Below, in pieces: positions 27,701-42,700 of a DNA stretch of 64,000 nucleotides. Position 1 is the stretch's first letter, and each line of letters starts with the position of its first letter. The DNA is taken from contig WEDG01007055.1 of NCBI GenBank assembly GCA_017591395.1, positions 186,001 through 250,000 on the forward strand. The letters run 5' to 3'. The notes beneath the pieces were generated by a model, which made no database searches, had not been told where the DNA came from, and saw only the letters and a program-made list of their open reading frames with translations. A program made the translations under genes and the position numbers. The DNA is from Schistocephalus solidus. Taxonomy: Eukaryota > Platyhelminthes > Cestoda > Diphyllobothriidea > Diphyllobothriidae.

Positions 27701-30700
27701 AGGCCTGTGAGCAATTTCTATTCAGAGAGACGCGAGGGATACAGCCACGGTTTAGGAGGCCCCTTCCATCTACGGAATGGTTCGCCACGATTTTGGCTGA
27801 CATGAGTCTTTATTCCGCTTTTTGTGGCATTCTATTCCGTTCAATGAACGCTCGCGGATAGCGCTTAGCTCTAAAATGCTAATGGAGAAGCTTATTCTTG
27901 CCCCGTTTGGCGGCTAGCCTCCTGCAGTGAGTTTCAACTCGTCGGTATAGCATGCATACACAACTTCGCTTGTGTTTCATATGACGGTTGCTAGTGTAAC
28001 TCAGCATTTGCGACGTAACCTACGGTTTTCGGTAGACTGACGTTGACATGTTGCGGTTCGGTTGGCGGTAGACTAGAACATCTAAAAACGGAAGTCTACC
28101 CTTTACTTCTTCTATCGTTAACTGCAGATGTGTTAAAATCAAGCTTAATCGCTATTTTGTGTGGGTGCTTCTATCCTGATCGATGAAGACAAAGGTGTCG
28201 TCACCGTAGTGGGCCCGCAATTTCGGTTTGTTTTCTTGGAAGAGCTGGCTCTCGAGTTTTTGTAGAACCCCCTCGGCAAAAGCCAAGAGATTGCGGACCC
28301 CATTTAGGTGCGTTTGATTTGCTCTTGTCTGATCCCTTCAAAGGTGAAGAATTTCTTGAGACAATCCTTCATGAATTCTATGAGATCTTGAGTTCCGGTC
28401 AGAGCCTGTGGTATGGACGTGAAGAGTGAGCTAGCATCAAATGACACCATCTCACCTGGTTCAATTGTGACCGTCTTTATTTTCTCGAGGAATAGTTATG
28501 CTGAGTGAATAATCGTCTGTGAGCCCACTGTGAGGAATTTTAACTTCTGGAATAACCAATTGGCAAGCCCGTATGTGGGCGTGCATGGAACGGAAATTAT
28601 TGGCCGACGGGAAACATCTGATTTATGGATTTTTGGTGGGCCATAGAATCGTGTCATAGCCGTTTCTGCGAGCTTCGCCATATACCAATCCTTGACGGTG
28701 ATCACTTTATCGTTCTCCAATCAAGCCAGAGTTCTGCTCACCGTCATAAAGAAGTGACTTTAGACTGACGGCGCCACTGTCTTTGTAAGACTTTCGATCG
28801 TTGAGGGGCATTCGGATTTTGATTCGGTAGCCCTCATTGTCAAGGACAACCGTTGACCGGCATTTGTCAGCCGGCAGAATAGCTATTTCGGTGTCTGCTT
28901 TTAACTCACTTAGGGCCTTATGCTCGTCTCTTAGCCGCGAATGGGTTTTTGAAGGCGACATGAGCAGGCAGGTAACTTGATGCCGAAGGAGGTCCTTGGC
29001 CTCATCTGTGAAGTCGGTTTGATGCAGCGCCGATTCGACGGAGGCAATAAAGTGTACCAGATCCACATCGGTTCGGTTGAAGCTGGATCCACATTGAAGA
29101 ACTTTTGTTTGAGCCTCGGTAAGTCGTTTAGACGAGATAATGCGTACTAAGGTTTGCTTAGTCTCCGAGTATTGTGCGGTCTGCAGTGCCCTGAACTTAA
29201 CTGATAAGTCTAAATCCCTGTTCACACGCTTCTGTCATCCCACGGATAGCAAGGCATCTCTAATGCGAGGGCGGTTGCCTCATCACAGCGGCCTGTGACA
29301 AGCATCCTGAAGTTCTGAATGCTAAATGCTATTTCTTTAGTCGCAGCTGGCAATCTTGTATGAGCCAATTTCCTTTGCGTTTGCCCTGGCAACCAGGGCC
29401 TCTGAGCATTTGCCTAATTGGCTGTTTAAACAAGAAAATAAAGTGCCACGGTCTTAGATTACTAAACAGCTATTGGACAGTGGGCACTCTGTTGACCTTA
29501 AAACTGCTTTCCGGGTACTTTTTCGGGCAGGAACAACTCGGGTTTTGCGCTACTTGGAAGCAGGGTATATACGTAGGGAGAATCTCGACCTTTGCAAGCA
29601 ACAAGACCACGTGGCCAACCGACAATTGCCCTGGAAACTTTCACCTCTAGATTTCTCACGGTTATGAGTTGTGTTAACTCATCCGCCACCTTTTCTTTCC
29701 TCTGAAGTTGTAAGCTAACGCGTTGACCAGATTATTCTTGACGTTGACATCCGAACTTTGCTGTTTTATATTGGCTTTCTGTAAATTCAAACTGCTGTCT
29801 ACTTCCATTCGTTATCTGTGTTATGCAAAGTCGGGTTGCAGTTGATAAGCCGTCACGAAATGTCTTGGCACCAGTAAATCCTGCTGTATACGCCTCTTTT
29901 AAATTCATACCCGGGATAAAATGCTTCAAATTATTCCTGAAAATTTATTTTTATATGAGTAAATAGGTAGATTTTGCTAACCTTTCTTAATTTTATGCCC
30001 TAAACTTCAAGCAATTTATATTGCTCTGGCATCCCAAAATGTAAGCGGATAATTTTAACAGGATATATGATGTAACGAGAAGTCAAACGAGACTATTTAA
30101 TTTCATAGGAAGAAGAAGGGGTTCACCGGGAAAGTTTCATTCTATGACTGGCGTTTTGAGCAGTGGTTTCATCTACCTTTCCTCAGAGCCTGGAAATTCA
30201 GGCCCACAGCTCTTATTCGATGTCGCCCTTTGTCTTGTGCGTAGCCTGTCAATAAAGACTAGCACTGCGTCATACCCGAATCTAACTGGCACTTTGTAAT
30301 TTATTTCTAGACCACATTGTGCGTTTCGACACTTGGAGTTAATTAATGGCATAATCATGCATTCAAATGGCAAGATTTCAGTTTAAAAAGTTCAAGTTGG
30401 CTTATCTCATGAAAGGTTAGTCTAAATTATGAAATGAAGTCTCGATTAGACAGAATTATTTAGGTAAGACTGCAATACTTATGATCATGCATGAGAATCC
30501 TGGATATTTCACTCATACTAGTATTCTGGCTTCTAAATGAGCTTTTGTCTGCAAAATTGCTTTAGTAGTATTAAGTTTTCCTTATGATTTCCAATGCATT
30601 TATACTTTTTAATATATTTTTTAGAAAACAGATAGAAAAATATTATTCTTATACTCCTTCAATTTCACCTTTCATCTTTTTTCGATTTTGTGCATGAAGG

Positions 30701-33700
30701 AAGCGTTCCTTTTGCCTTAGCATAATATTTCAGTGTTTGATTTTTATGGTCACGAAATGCCCATTCACATGGCATCGTATTTATCCGTTTATAAATGCTG
30801 TTTATTAAGTGTGCAATCTGGCCCTTGTTCTTTGCATAATTAAATGAGCTACGAATATCATCTTAAACCGCCGGAATGTTTATAAATTTCCCTAGCCGGA
30901 AAGTAAATAAGTTGCTGTTTGAATACCCCAAGTGCAAGTCAAACTTCCGGTAGGATTCAAAATTATTCGGGAACTGGACCTTAACCTGAAAGATACGCTT
31001 CTTCAAATAATAGAAAGCGTACTTTACCACCAAATAATTAAAAGAAAGATTATTTTCGCGCCTGCTCAATACGACATATACCTGAATTTATACGTGCAGT
31101 GAAAATCAAAGGACAAAACTAATGCTATTTTCAGTATTTGGTTTGACCGAGACTATATTTAGCAGGCAGTTGAAAGTACGCTCATTGAAATGTCGACATC
31201 CAGATATAACAGACATACATTGGGGATTATGTAACCCACTAATATATATTATACACTTCCTATATAATCCTTTCTTATCGATCAAATTCATTTCCGGATT
31301 TGAGTTTTAATTAAATAGCATTCTGCTTTTATAACTCTTGAATGACGGAGGTTTGCGTTTGCATTTTAATTAGTTTGAAATGGGAAATAAGCATGCTGAC
31401 CTTCAGTGGCGCCTTCCTGTTAGGTGCAATAATTGGAATGAAATCCTGAATCACCTTAATTTAGGAGCAACACTTATACTTATCTTTCTTCAGGAGCTTT
31501 AGCACTGCTAGCTTGATCCTCTTTGTATTTTTCTTATGATATTGCCTGTAAACTGGCATTAAATACAATTATTTACTAGCTACTTGACTAAGTATTCTAG
31601 GGCGTTCATTTATTTACAAGCCACATTGTATGGAATCTATACCGATTGAGATTAGATACGAAAAGACTTATTGGGTTTCTGAATAATCACGATTAAACGG
31701 TCATTGTAATTAACTTTACCAAGATAACGTGAAAGGATAATTGATAGTTCATCCAGATTGTTGAGATTATACGTAGAGGCCTCTCATTCCTCCACTTTGT
31801 CAACATATATAACTTAAGACTGTGGTTTATTATTGTGTTTGAATTACATTTACCGGATCACATTTTATGTCTGTGCACATTTTGTTTGAATACAACCAGT
31901 TTCCTAAAAAAAGTAGTGCCTTTACACCGAAATGCAGCAGCAGTTTTTTTTGTTGACAAAAACATGAGGCAACCAAATAGATCTCATCTGTTGAAGTGGA
32001 TTTCACAACTTCAGTTTTTAAACAAATCATTTTAAAAGCGTTTTTTTGATAATTTTTCTACACTAGGCAAACTGGATGCATCTGATGAAGCTTGCAAGAC
32101 TGCTGCGGTTGGCTCGATTATTCCAAAAGATTGAACGGTATTCTCAATACAGTGCAGTCGTACTAGGATTGTTGATGTGTATGTTCTTTCTCCTGGCCCA
32201 CTGGTTTGCCTGCGGATGGTACAAACTCGGACGGACAGAAGTTATGAACGTGGCGATACGAAATCACAGTAAGAGCGCCATAGGAAAATATTTTACTTCG
32301 AGGATGATGTTCTGAGTTGCAGGATTGAACACGTGTTTACAAAGACTCCTTGTAAACTAGTTTTGAGAAATTGTAGCTCAATGTTTTATTGAGTGAATTA
32401 ACAATGACATTTTTGGAGTGATGATATGAGATCTAGATGTTACTTAAACGTGTTTTTTTATCTATAATATATTAAGTGTAAACCAACATTAACTGATTTT
32501 AACTGGATAATTATTTTCCAACATATGGTTAATCTTAATTTCTCACTTTTTGTTTTTATAATCTATGATGATACAATGTAAGCGACAAGCATAACTTGAG
32601 CTTTCACACTAAGCGCCTGGAATGCAGTTATTATTAGTGTGCAAAGTAAAACCTATTTGTAACTAATATGAATATAGCAAAATTACAATCAAGCATAGGA
32701 GAAATAGTGTGAAAATATGTGTGAGGTGGGTATTTTTATGAAGTCATTTAAGGGTACCCACAACAAATGTCCTTTATTTTTATTGGAACGCACACAATCA
32801 AGAGAAATTTGTATCATCATTACAGTGGACAGTATGGAATCGAGAGTTTTCAGAACTTCTCAGGCATTTGATAAAAAACTTAAGAGCTAACTGTTTGCAA
32901 GCCTAGGGTTTGTTTTTGAGAAGTTAAGCATTTTCAAATGTAAGCCCTGTACGACGCTTTCTACTCGAAGTTTGAGCACGATAACACCTTAAATTCACCT
33001 TTGAAAATCTTTTACTCCCTGATCTACCCACGTGCGTTATCCTAGCGTGCGCAGGGATGATCTGAAAGAAAGCAACATTCTCCGACGTTGTACTTTGCAT
33101 GCGTTCCACATTCACCGCTTTCCTGTCAAGATATTGAATTTCTTCATCCTTGCTCAGGGATGATAACCCTCTCCGGGCAATAACTAGCGAAGCAAATGTT
33201 TTGCGAGTCGATTTCCAATAAAATAAGATTCTCTAATTTTCCGAAAGAAAACTGCTTGTTCTTCCATCCACTGCATGCCAATAAGAAGTTCAGTTACTCT
33301 TAAAGACAGTTGTTATCTTGTACGAAAGGTAACATTACTCCTTGCTGATTCATGAAACGTTCTATAGAAGTTTGGTTAAAAAATAATTGCAATAAATATT
33401 TTACTCCTTGTTCTTTACAATATAAACTCAAACTTGCATTGGCTTGATCTGTAAGAGTAATTTAATCGAAAAAATAAAATAGCATTGCGGAAGTTTTATT
33501 GCTCTCTACCTCGGTAGAACCTAGTTACTGATATATATACGCATTATAGTAAATATACTTTCTGCCTGTGCACTAATTGAAACGTTAAATCTACTTCTAT
33601 AAGCTATAAGATTAGGCTGACTATTGTAGCTGAAGTGCGTGAACAAGTCGGCCAAATGGACGATGAGCGCACTTCCACTAAATTTAATGTGCTCGTTCGC

Positions 33701-36700
33701 AAAAAAAAACACGGAAATGGGCCCGTAAATCAATGGTAGAACGGTGCGCTTGAAAACGTTAGATGACAAAGAACGCAAGTTCACACATTCTGTCCGGCAA
33801 AGTTAGGGTTTGGATAATTAGTGTTGATGACGACTTATGAGACAGACGTTATCTTTAATTTCGTAAGGAGCAAGCACGATTTGATAGCAATTGCTTTTAT
33901 TATTTTTGGGCAGTTTGTTTTACTTGCACTAACCGTCTATTTATATAAAACCGTTGTGGAATGCAAATTTAGTGAAGAGCCTCAAAAGGCTCTGTTCACC
34001 TCGATTTTGCAGAATATTTTGTTGCAAAGCCAACAGGTACTCAAGATCATATGGAGATTTTAGTATATATTTTAGGCCAAGTATTTATTCTCTGTCTTCA
34101 TAATTGAGAAAGCTCGCTCAAATTTTATATGTTAGCAAACAGCCGTTCCTTTCTTTCGTGTCCTTTTTATTGTTCTGCTTCCACAAAAGTCGGCGGTTAC
34201 TTGACCTCCTCTAAAGGACTGACTGCAATAGATTTCCAGCACAGCCCATGGACAAAAACGTCTCTGTATGCGTTGTTCAGCCTGCTTTCATCACATCCTC
34301 GCCATTTGTTTCTTTGGCTCCTCCTGGTCGCTATAGAGACTGTAAACGCACTATTTTTCTGCAGTTTAGCCCACGAGGTGATCGAGAATTATTTCGAGCT
34401 TTTTTACTTGAGCATCATAACCTTACAACTACAGAACTCCTTTCGGCTTGCTTAGTCACACCTATCCTGCTAAAGGTCTGAGAAAGTTGGCAAAGTAGCG
34501 ATATTTATGGCAAATAGACGTCCAGCAATAAGTGAAACATAAGAACCAATTATATTATAATATTTTTGAGGCATCAAATGTGCTATTAATAAGCAAAACG
34601 TGAACAAAAAGATCATAAACAAATAACAAACAAGTATTCATTCGACAGGGTAAATATGCAAATAAAAAGACCCATAATGGTCGAATAGGTTTGGCAATGA
34701 CGCCAAAGGAATAAATCTTACTTTGATGCAGCGAAAGCAAGCGGTATGCAGTAAAATACTCTGAATTGCAAAATAAGTTCGAATTTTACCCTACCTCAGT
34801 TTCTTCCACAGGCTGACGTAAACTTTCTTAATGAAAACTGATGGGTTAATACATCTTCATTTAAAGTGCAAGATTGTTATGACTTTAAGGAAACGCTTTT
34901 TGAGCAAACGTATGGTAAAAGAGGAAAGATGCTTGCGTTTCTCAAATGGAAAAACCATTTACGTAAAGGTTTGGATGACTTCCAGTTAACCGTCTTATGA
35001 TAAATTACACCCACATTTGGTTGTTTAGTGTTATTCTTGGGAAGAAAAAAAATCTGCTTTCGGCATCTACTTTCCTTATTGGGTTTAAGCAGCATACCAA
35101 GGTGCAGTAGAACCATAAACTGACTCAACGTTAGGTTTTGAATTATCTGAACGCTGTGTCTAAGATCATCAAACGGTGATGGAATACTAGGACTCTTTGT
35201 GCCCAATTAGTTCATTAGTTTTTGCTGCATATAACTGTGATAGTTTCAGCTGTGTCTCTGTAGTTCACCCTCTGTGATGAACATTTTTTTCAAATCAAGG
35301 CTTAATTTACTTGATTTTATATAATGTTTCAAAATATTAACCATTTTTTAGTTTGCTATTGATTGGCATCAATCTTACGGATAGTGGATTAGTATGTTCT
35401 TAAGTACAGGCTTGCAAAAAGACTAACTTTTTAAGTTCATTTGTCCATTCACGCAAAAGATAATATAATTTGATTCCTCCTTAATTTATGGAGTTTGATT
35501 TTGAACTAGCACGTCAATTTTCAGAATAACTTTTAATATACATGGTCTTGGCGTCATTATCCATCTATTTTATTTGCCGTTTAACTGTGGCACACTGTCA
35601 CGGAGGTGGTGCACGTAAGTAAAAAAGCCTAGATTTATGAGCATCTCATGGTCATTCTCTTAAACATTCATGCATATATAAAACAATAAAATATTTTCTC
35701 AAATAGAAGACTTGTATTTAGCAAAGCTTATAGTCTTATTTAGAAAAAAGTAAATTAATTCAGTCATAAACGTTTTCTATTTCAGATAATTCAACTTGTT
35801 TAATTAGTTTAGTGTCACATTTATTTTTCTGCTCATCTATTAAAGGCTGGCTGTACGAATTGTCAGAAAGAACGCAAACGTATTTCACTGCCAACATGAC
35901 GGGTGGACCAAGTCCTAGCAGCGTCTACGTCTCCAGCCTGTACTTCATGATGAGTAGTTTAACAAGCGTGGGGTTCGGTAATGTTTCTCCAAACACAACG
36001 AACGAAAAAATATTTTCAATAATCGCAATGCTTGTTGGAGGTGAACTGACAATATATTTCGTGGTGCTATATTTACTTAAATTTTGACTTTTTTAAACAC
36101 ATTCAATATGACCAGTAAATTCTTACTTATTTTTTTAAATCCTTATTTTTTCTGCTGTAGATACCACTGAAAATTCGTTTTCCTTTATCAACTTTGTTCA
36201 GGATTTGAAATTATTTGACTACTGCATGTTTTCCTCTAAGTTATCTTGTTAATAGGCCATTTTCCTAAACTCATTGTTTCAAAAGCATTCGCAGTTAAAA
36301 ATCAACTACATATTCACGCTTCCAACAATAATCACACAATTACTTTTGTAATAATAAAACCGTTAAAGCACATTTTAACTTTACGGTGGACCTCTTTCCG
36401 GTTCCAGCAATCTATATTACCACGATGTGACGTGTCTAAGAAACGTCTGCTCACTTTCATTATACAACAATTTATTAACTCTGGTTTGCTGTAAGTATGG
36501 ATTAGGATTGGAAAAATGAAATATGATCGTGCCACAGAGTTCAGCAAGTTTGCCCCAAACCTGCGCTTACATAGAATTATACTGCACATGCCTTCCACGC
36601 TAAATGCTAAGAGAAGTTAAATACGTTTATGCTTGAAATATTCAACCAAACGAATAATTTTCTTGCGAGGCAATACTTATTTATCCATGAAAGATGCACT

Positions 36701-39700
36701 TTTAGAAGGATTAACTACACAAAATCTTTCTATTTTGTGTCAGTTTCTGTGTTTATGTATTGTTGACGTTCTCTTTTCCATGCCAGCAACCTAAAAACTG
36801 ACAGTGAAGGATATATGAAGCCAGCTAGTAGAGTGCACGGGAGACAGTATTTTGCAGGACACAATATTTTTGTTGGGTATAATGCCTATATGTTAAGGCA
36901 AGTAACATACTAATTCCTCCTCTTTGCGTTTTAAGTGTACCTAACAGGGTCAAAATATGACATGGCAAGGAACTTCGGGCTTGAGCAAACGTCTTCGTAG
37001 CACGGTTCTGGGTTTTCCAACCCTCATTGGTCTTCATGTATTGTTTAACTTCAAGTGATTGGCGTGTGTTGATGAAATTTTTCCATCTAACAAAAATTTG
37101 ATAACCATTGTATAGCGGCCACTTAAACCACTGTGCTGTCTTCTACGCTGAATTATGTTAGCAAGCAATGAATAAGGTTCACTTAGAAAATGAAAGCATA
37201 CTGCTGTAAAGAGTACCTATGGCTAAGGGGGGTGTAATTTGTGTACACTGAGCACGTTTTCGGTATAAATTGTTTTTCTTTAGTGTATTTCGATATTATT
37301 GCGCTAATGAATATATACGCTCATGTAACTACAATCCGATTTACTTGGCAAGGTGAGCCAAAAGGTACGCTTAATGTCCTTTTAATGTTGGCTACTTGAT
37401 CAAGAAAGAAAATGCATAGTGTTATTCAAATTGAATTAAATGCTTTCTTAGTTAATTTTGAATTAAAATAAATAAGACAGCTCGTTACCTTTTGAATTCT
37501 GTAGGGTAATCATTTCAGTTGTTTCTTATATTTTATTGAGAGACTTTCGCAGGTTTAACAGTAAAAGGATTATTCATAGCTTAATCTAAACAATAGAAAT
37601 TTTAAGTAATTTATAGATTTGTATCTTTAAAGAATGCATGCTCCTTGATGAAGTCAACCTATTTAGTTTATATAACTTGTAAGGCGCTGACATATATTTT
37701 TTAAAAATTCTTTATTTCCAAGTTGATATATTTTGTGAAATATTTCCTTGTATGCATGTGTGCACTCTGTGGCTCAATTTGAGATTATGAGAGAGCCAAT
37801 GTCTTATGTGGGTAAAATTAACGATTCTTATATTTGCCTTTTTTTGTCCAAAGTGTTCTAATATATTGCAGGATATTGTAATTTTATGCTCTATTGCCGA
37901 ATGGCGTTATCTACAAGAATATACCAACAAAATGCGGCCCATATTTACCGGTAATTTGTGCATTAACAATGGTGGAATATGTAATTTATCGGATGAACCA
38001 CAAGCTCACTGTTTTATTTTGTATTATTCTCCTCATCAGTCCTTAATTTTTCAATTCTTAGTCTACACTGACACTCAAACGCATGTTTCATATTTCCAAA
38101 CGGTTTGAAGTAAAACTGCAGAGCTTCTCCTACCTAAATCGTTTTGTATTTTGTTTAGCGCTTATGCACGCGGCAGTGTTTGGGAATGTTACAACAATTA
38201 TTCAACGGGTTTACGCAAGACGCTCGGCCTATCAAATGAAGAACCAAGACCTGAAGGATTTCACCCGTGCACATCATCTACCAAAACAGCTCAGGCAAAG
38301 AATGCTTGAATTCTACCAGGCAATGTGGTCAATAAACAGGGGCATTGACAAACAATCGGTCAGTTAAGAAGAGACTACAGAACAATTTCACATTTTTGTG
38401 CAAGGTTTCCCACTAACGCTTTTACATTTTGTGCTCAGTACACAGTTAGGCAGGATGGTGGGTTTTCCTTGTACCTTATTGTGGTCGAACTTTTTTAACC
38501 TAGGAACACTAATGAAATTCAATTTCGAATATTTATTTTTCGCAATAAACTTCAAAAAACTAATGTGTTTATCATCTGTAGGGTATTTTATCTATTCTAT
38601 ACCAAGCGAAAATGCTCGAATTTGAGTGATTTAAAATTCGGTTTTTCTTTAATTCTACCGATGCGTACAACTGACTTCATTTAGATAATTAAGCATTGTT
38701 TGCAAAATTTAATAAAATTGTTAGTTTTCTAACGATATTTTTAATGACACTGGTAAAATTATTAAAAATGTTACATGTTGATATGTATACTTTCCCTACG
38801 CTTTGGTTTGTGTATAACATCAGTCATTGTTCCTTTTTGCCCTTAAGTGTGAATAAATCCGAAATATATTTATGGCATGATTTCATTCTGAAAAGATTTC
38901 ATTTCATCTTAAGATACTTGAATATCCATATTGCGGTTAATTGAGGGAAAACTGTCTTCAAGTCATTGTTGAATTTTCTTTCAGGGGCTATGAAGAGCAC
39001 GCATTCATCAACCGTGAAAGAATGGATAGAACATTATATAATCAATTTAAGTGACCCGGCAAATATGCTTTATAATGATGGGCAACTGGTCTATAATCAC
39101 TTATTTTGTTTATAAAAGAGTAATTTAAATATGAGTCTATTTGAATAATCCTATAATTGGTAAACTAAAATGCAAAACTTCATCAGTTGAACGACTGCAT
39201 TTTTCGCATTTTAGTGACTTTTTGACCTCCTAGTGAGTGATCTTCGTTTTTGACAAGAGAATATGATGGTATAGAAATCTAGTGTCAGATTTTAACCATT
39301 GGTGCACAGTGGCTTTACTTTAACTTGTTCTAAAACATCTCCTTTAAAAATATCTGATTAAAACTGAAACCAAGCTGAATCTTCATCACCTTTGAACCTG
39401 TATTTATTAACAGCAAAATTTCTAAGATGTGGTTGTAAAATTTTGATATTTAATGTTTTGTTTGTTGTAGTATAAATTTACTTTCATTAGTTGAGTGTCA
39501 ACTCTAAACGAAGGCATACTATCTTATCCACTTTATGGAGTTGGATTCTTAAACCTACTTGCAGGAGGAATAATTAAAACAGCAATTAAAACTAAACAGT
39601 ATCATAACGATTTGCTTGAAACTTGTTATGAATTATTCTGCAAAATTTAAACTCTTAACTAAGGATCATCCATAGACATAAAATATAATACGCAAATGAT

Positions 39701-42700
39701 ACTGACTAGTGCTGTTGAGATGATAGAGCTCGCATAAAAATCAGGCCACTTACCAATATATTCTCCAGTTTTAAATTGCAGAAGAAGAGATAGAATAAGT
39801 ATGTTTCGATTGAGCCTTTAGTTTCATAATACATGTACAGGCACTTACCGGTTAAACTGATAGGTCCGAGGCGTTATCAGTGTTTTACGCAAGTATGATT
39901 ATAAGGTGGAGATTTCGAGACTTCACTTTCTGCCCAGCTTACTATATGCTCTTACAACTTGTCAAAAATAACCTGTTAGTCCTGTGGCTTTACTAATGGT
40001 TATAGGATTGCGTAGTTCAAAGCGTTGCTTTGCGAACGGTTTTCTCACTGAGGTAAACTCCTGTAAGGAGTCCTTTGGTAAGCAGGTAAATTTAATAAAA
40101 ACAGATTTTTGTTAACCAAGTAAATGTAAGCCAGACGGAATTTATTCGCCTCACGTTTCATCGTTATCATTCTGGAACACGAACTCTGGAACCTAAAATT
40201 AAAAATTCTGGCTATTCTCGCCGACAAGCACCAGCCCAGTCATGTTGTTTAGTTTGTTTGGGGAAATCTTTTCCCTCCAGATTTGTGCAGTAATATGGCA
40301 CAATTCTAATCCAGCAATTAAACTTCAACGAACAAACAGCTATTTAAATTCCCATAAGAGGTTCATTTAGCACATACAAACTGCAGCAAACTCGATATCA
40401 GTCAATCATGAAATAAAACCGAGGATGGATATTTTTGTTGAATACTTTCAAACAGTAAATTCCCGAAAACCACAAAACTTCTGACCAGATGTAATTACGA
40501 ATTCATATGTTAATTATCTTGAATAGGCTGTCAGCCAGTTGGTATTAAAAGGTTTATTGCTTTATAGTAAATAAACAAAAATAAATTTTCCTTCGTTAAC
40601 CTAATCAGTTTATCGTCATTACGATTTTTTAGATCATGCAAATATTTCCAGAAGAGATGCGGGGTGATATTGCACTTCATATAAATCGAGAGATACTCAG
40701 TCTACCGATTTTCAAGTCAGCAAGCATCGGATGTCAGATGAGCATTGCTCAACTTATCGGCACCCGGTTCTCAACACCGGGGGAATTTTTAGTACATCGA
40801 GGAGATGCAATACGCTACTTGCACTTTGTTGTAGTGGATCGCTGGAGATCTTGGACGAGGAGGGATCAGTTGTTGCTTTGCTTGGTATGTCTCAAATAAT
40901 CTTATAACTTTACCTATCTTAAAAATAATTCAAATAATGATAAGTCGTACTTTTATTTTAATAAAAGGTAAATAAAGGTAATTATGTTTGAAAATTATAT
41001 TTTAGCCTGTACGTGAATGAATAATTTTTATTTAACTTTCAGTAAAAAGTAAACCGACCAGTTCAAATATCTCCTGAGAGTTACATATTTATTCTTTTGT
41101 TCTCATTAGGTTTCACATTTAAACAGTAGGGCAAGGTCATCAATAGTGGAGTGAGCCTGTGCGTGAAATGGATGATTGCAAGTGGTTGAGAAATCTTTGC
41201 ATATCCTCATTTTTGTCTCTGCTGAGTAAGAAATGTGTGAGAACCATAGACCTTTGTTTCGGCTTTGATTAGGGACAAAGAATTTGCCACTAATTGTTGT
41301 TCGTTCCTGTGAGAGATAGGAAAATATGGCTTTTTTAAATATCCGTAAAAACAACAATTCGACGCTTCTACTATTTCAAACAAAAGTTCGAAAGTGTTGA
41401 AGGTTTGCTTATAGACGTAAGCAACAGGTACCACATCATTATTGCTGGCATAAGAGGAACAATATTCCGACACCGGTTTCTGGTAAATGTTTCACATGAT
41501 TTTGCAGTCGCATTCAATATGGTCACATTAATTTTGGGCTGTGATTTATACTCTATTATTTAACATTGTTCGATCCCGATTTTCAAAAAAATACATTTTC
41601 GGGTTACAGAAGGAAATATATGTGGAATAAATTTAAGAGGCAGTTTGTACTTTCAAATATTTCCTGTAATCGTTTTAAATATTTTAGGATGCACTGATTA
41701 TATCCGTTAAGTTTATTTGACATGCATAAGAGGCACTTGTTCTGACAATAAGTTAGACACCCAAACTTAATTTGTTTTTTCTCCGAAAAGTGGATAAAAT
41801 GGCATCTGGACACCAGATTTGCATAACCAGAAATCAAAGCTGAAGTAGTCACAAGCATATACATGCCAATATTTCGGATTCATAAGCAAACCTTCGTTAG
41901 CTGTACCTCAAGAACCTTGGCTAACTTTGACACATAAGAGGGTTCTTATATAGATTATCGTGAAATGTAACGCCAAGATATCTCAGTTACAATTAAAAGC
42001 CATTTTTGAATGCATGTGTTTTTCGGTCGTGTACAAAACCTACGTTCCATGAATTAGGACTAGTTAAGCAGTATGCATTTTGTGTTTTTTCGCTACTAAC
42101 ATTACACCTTTTTGAAATTTTATTTTCAAAGAAATGTTGAATTTCTTTTGAACGTTTTGTAGCTTTGGACGGTTTGAAGGCCGTGAAATTTATATTCCAA
42201 TATCACTATTCTATCCCTTTTAATAATTCACCATAGGAAGTATAAAACGGGTTCGATATCCATAGCAAAATTTAATGAGTTTTGTATGGTCTCTTCTTAA
42301 TTGTGTAGAGGGATACATGGTTTTCATTAAATACAAAGATTACAGCCTTTAGATTGGTAGCACTAAAGCCACGTGTAATGGCTGCTTGTGTCTAACAAGT
42401 TTAGCAAATTAAAGATTTTTTGAGTAATTGAACGTTACTATTTCTACGAGCAAATACTTAATCGTGTTTCATTGCTTCCCAATAAATATTAAACATTATT
42501 TTTGTGCATGTTTTCTGTAAAAAATATTAACATTTTGAAGGATATCAAAAATGAATAGAAAAAGGGACCAATACACAAGTAAGTCGTACCCCAATGTACT
42601 TATAGCAAATATCCGCATAAAATGCATTCAGAAACGGGTCTCCTGACATGACACAAATTATCAGATTTCATGTTGCTTGAAATGCAATAAAACTATTCCA

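Noticed and set aside
33821..34063. 80-codon frame with a hydrophobic segment in intron 3, possible extra exon
   Set aside because: No good acceptor precedes it, and S5 and pore exons already join in phase without it.
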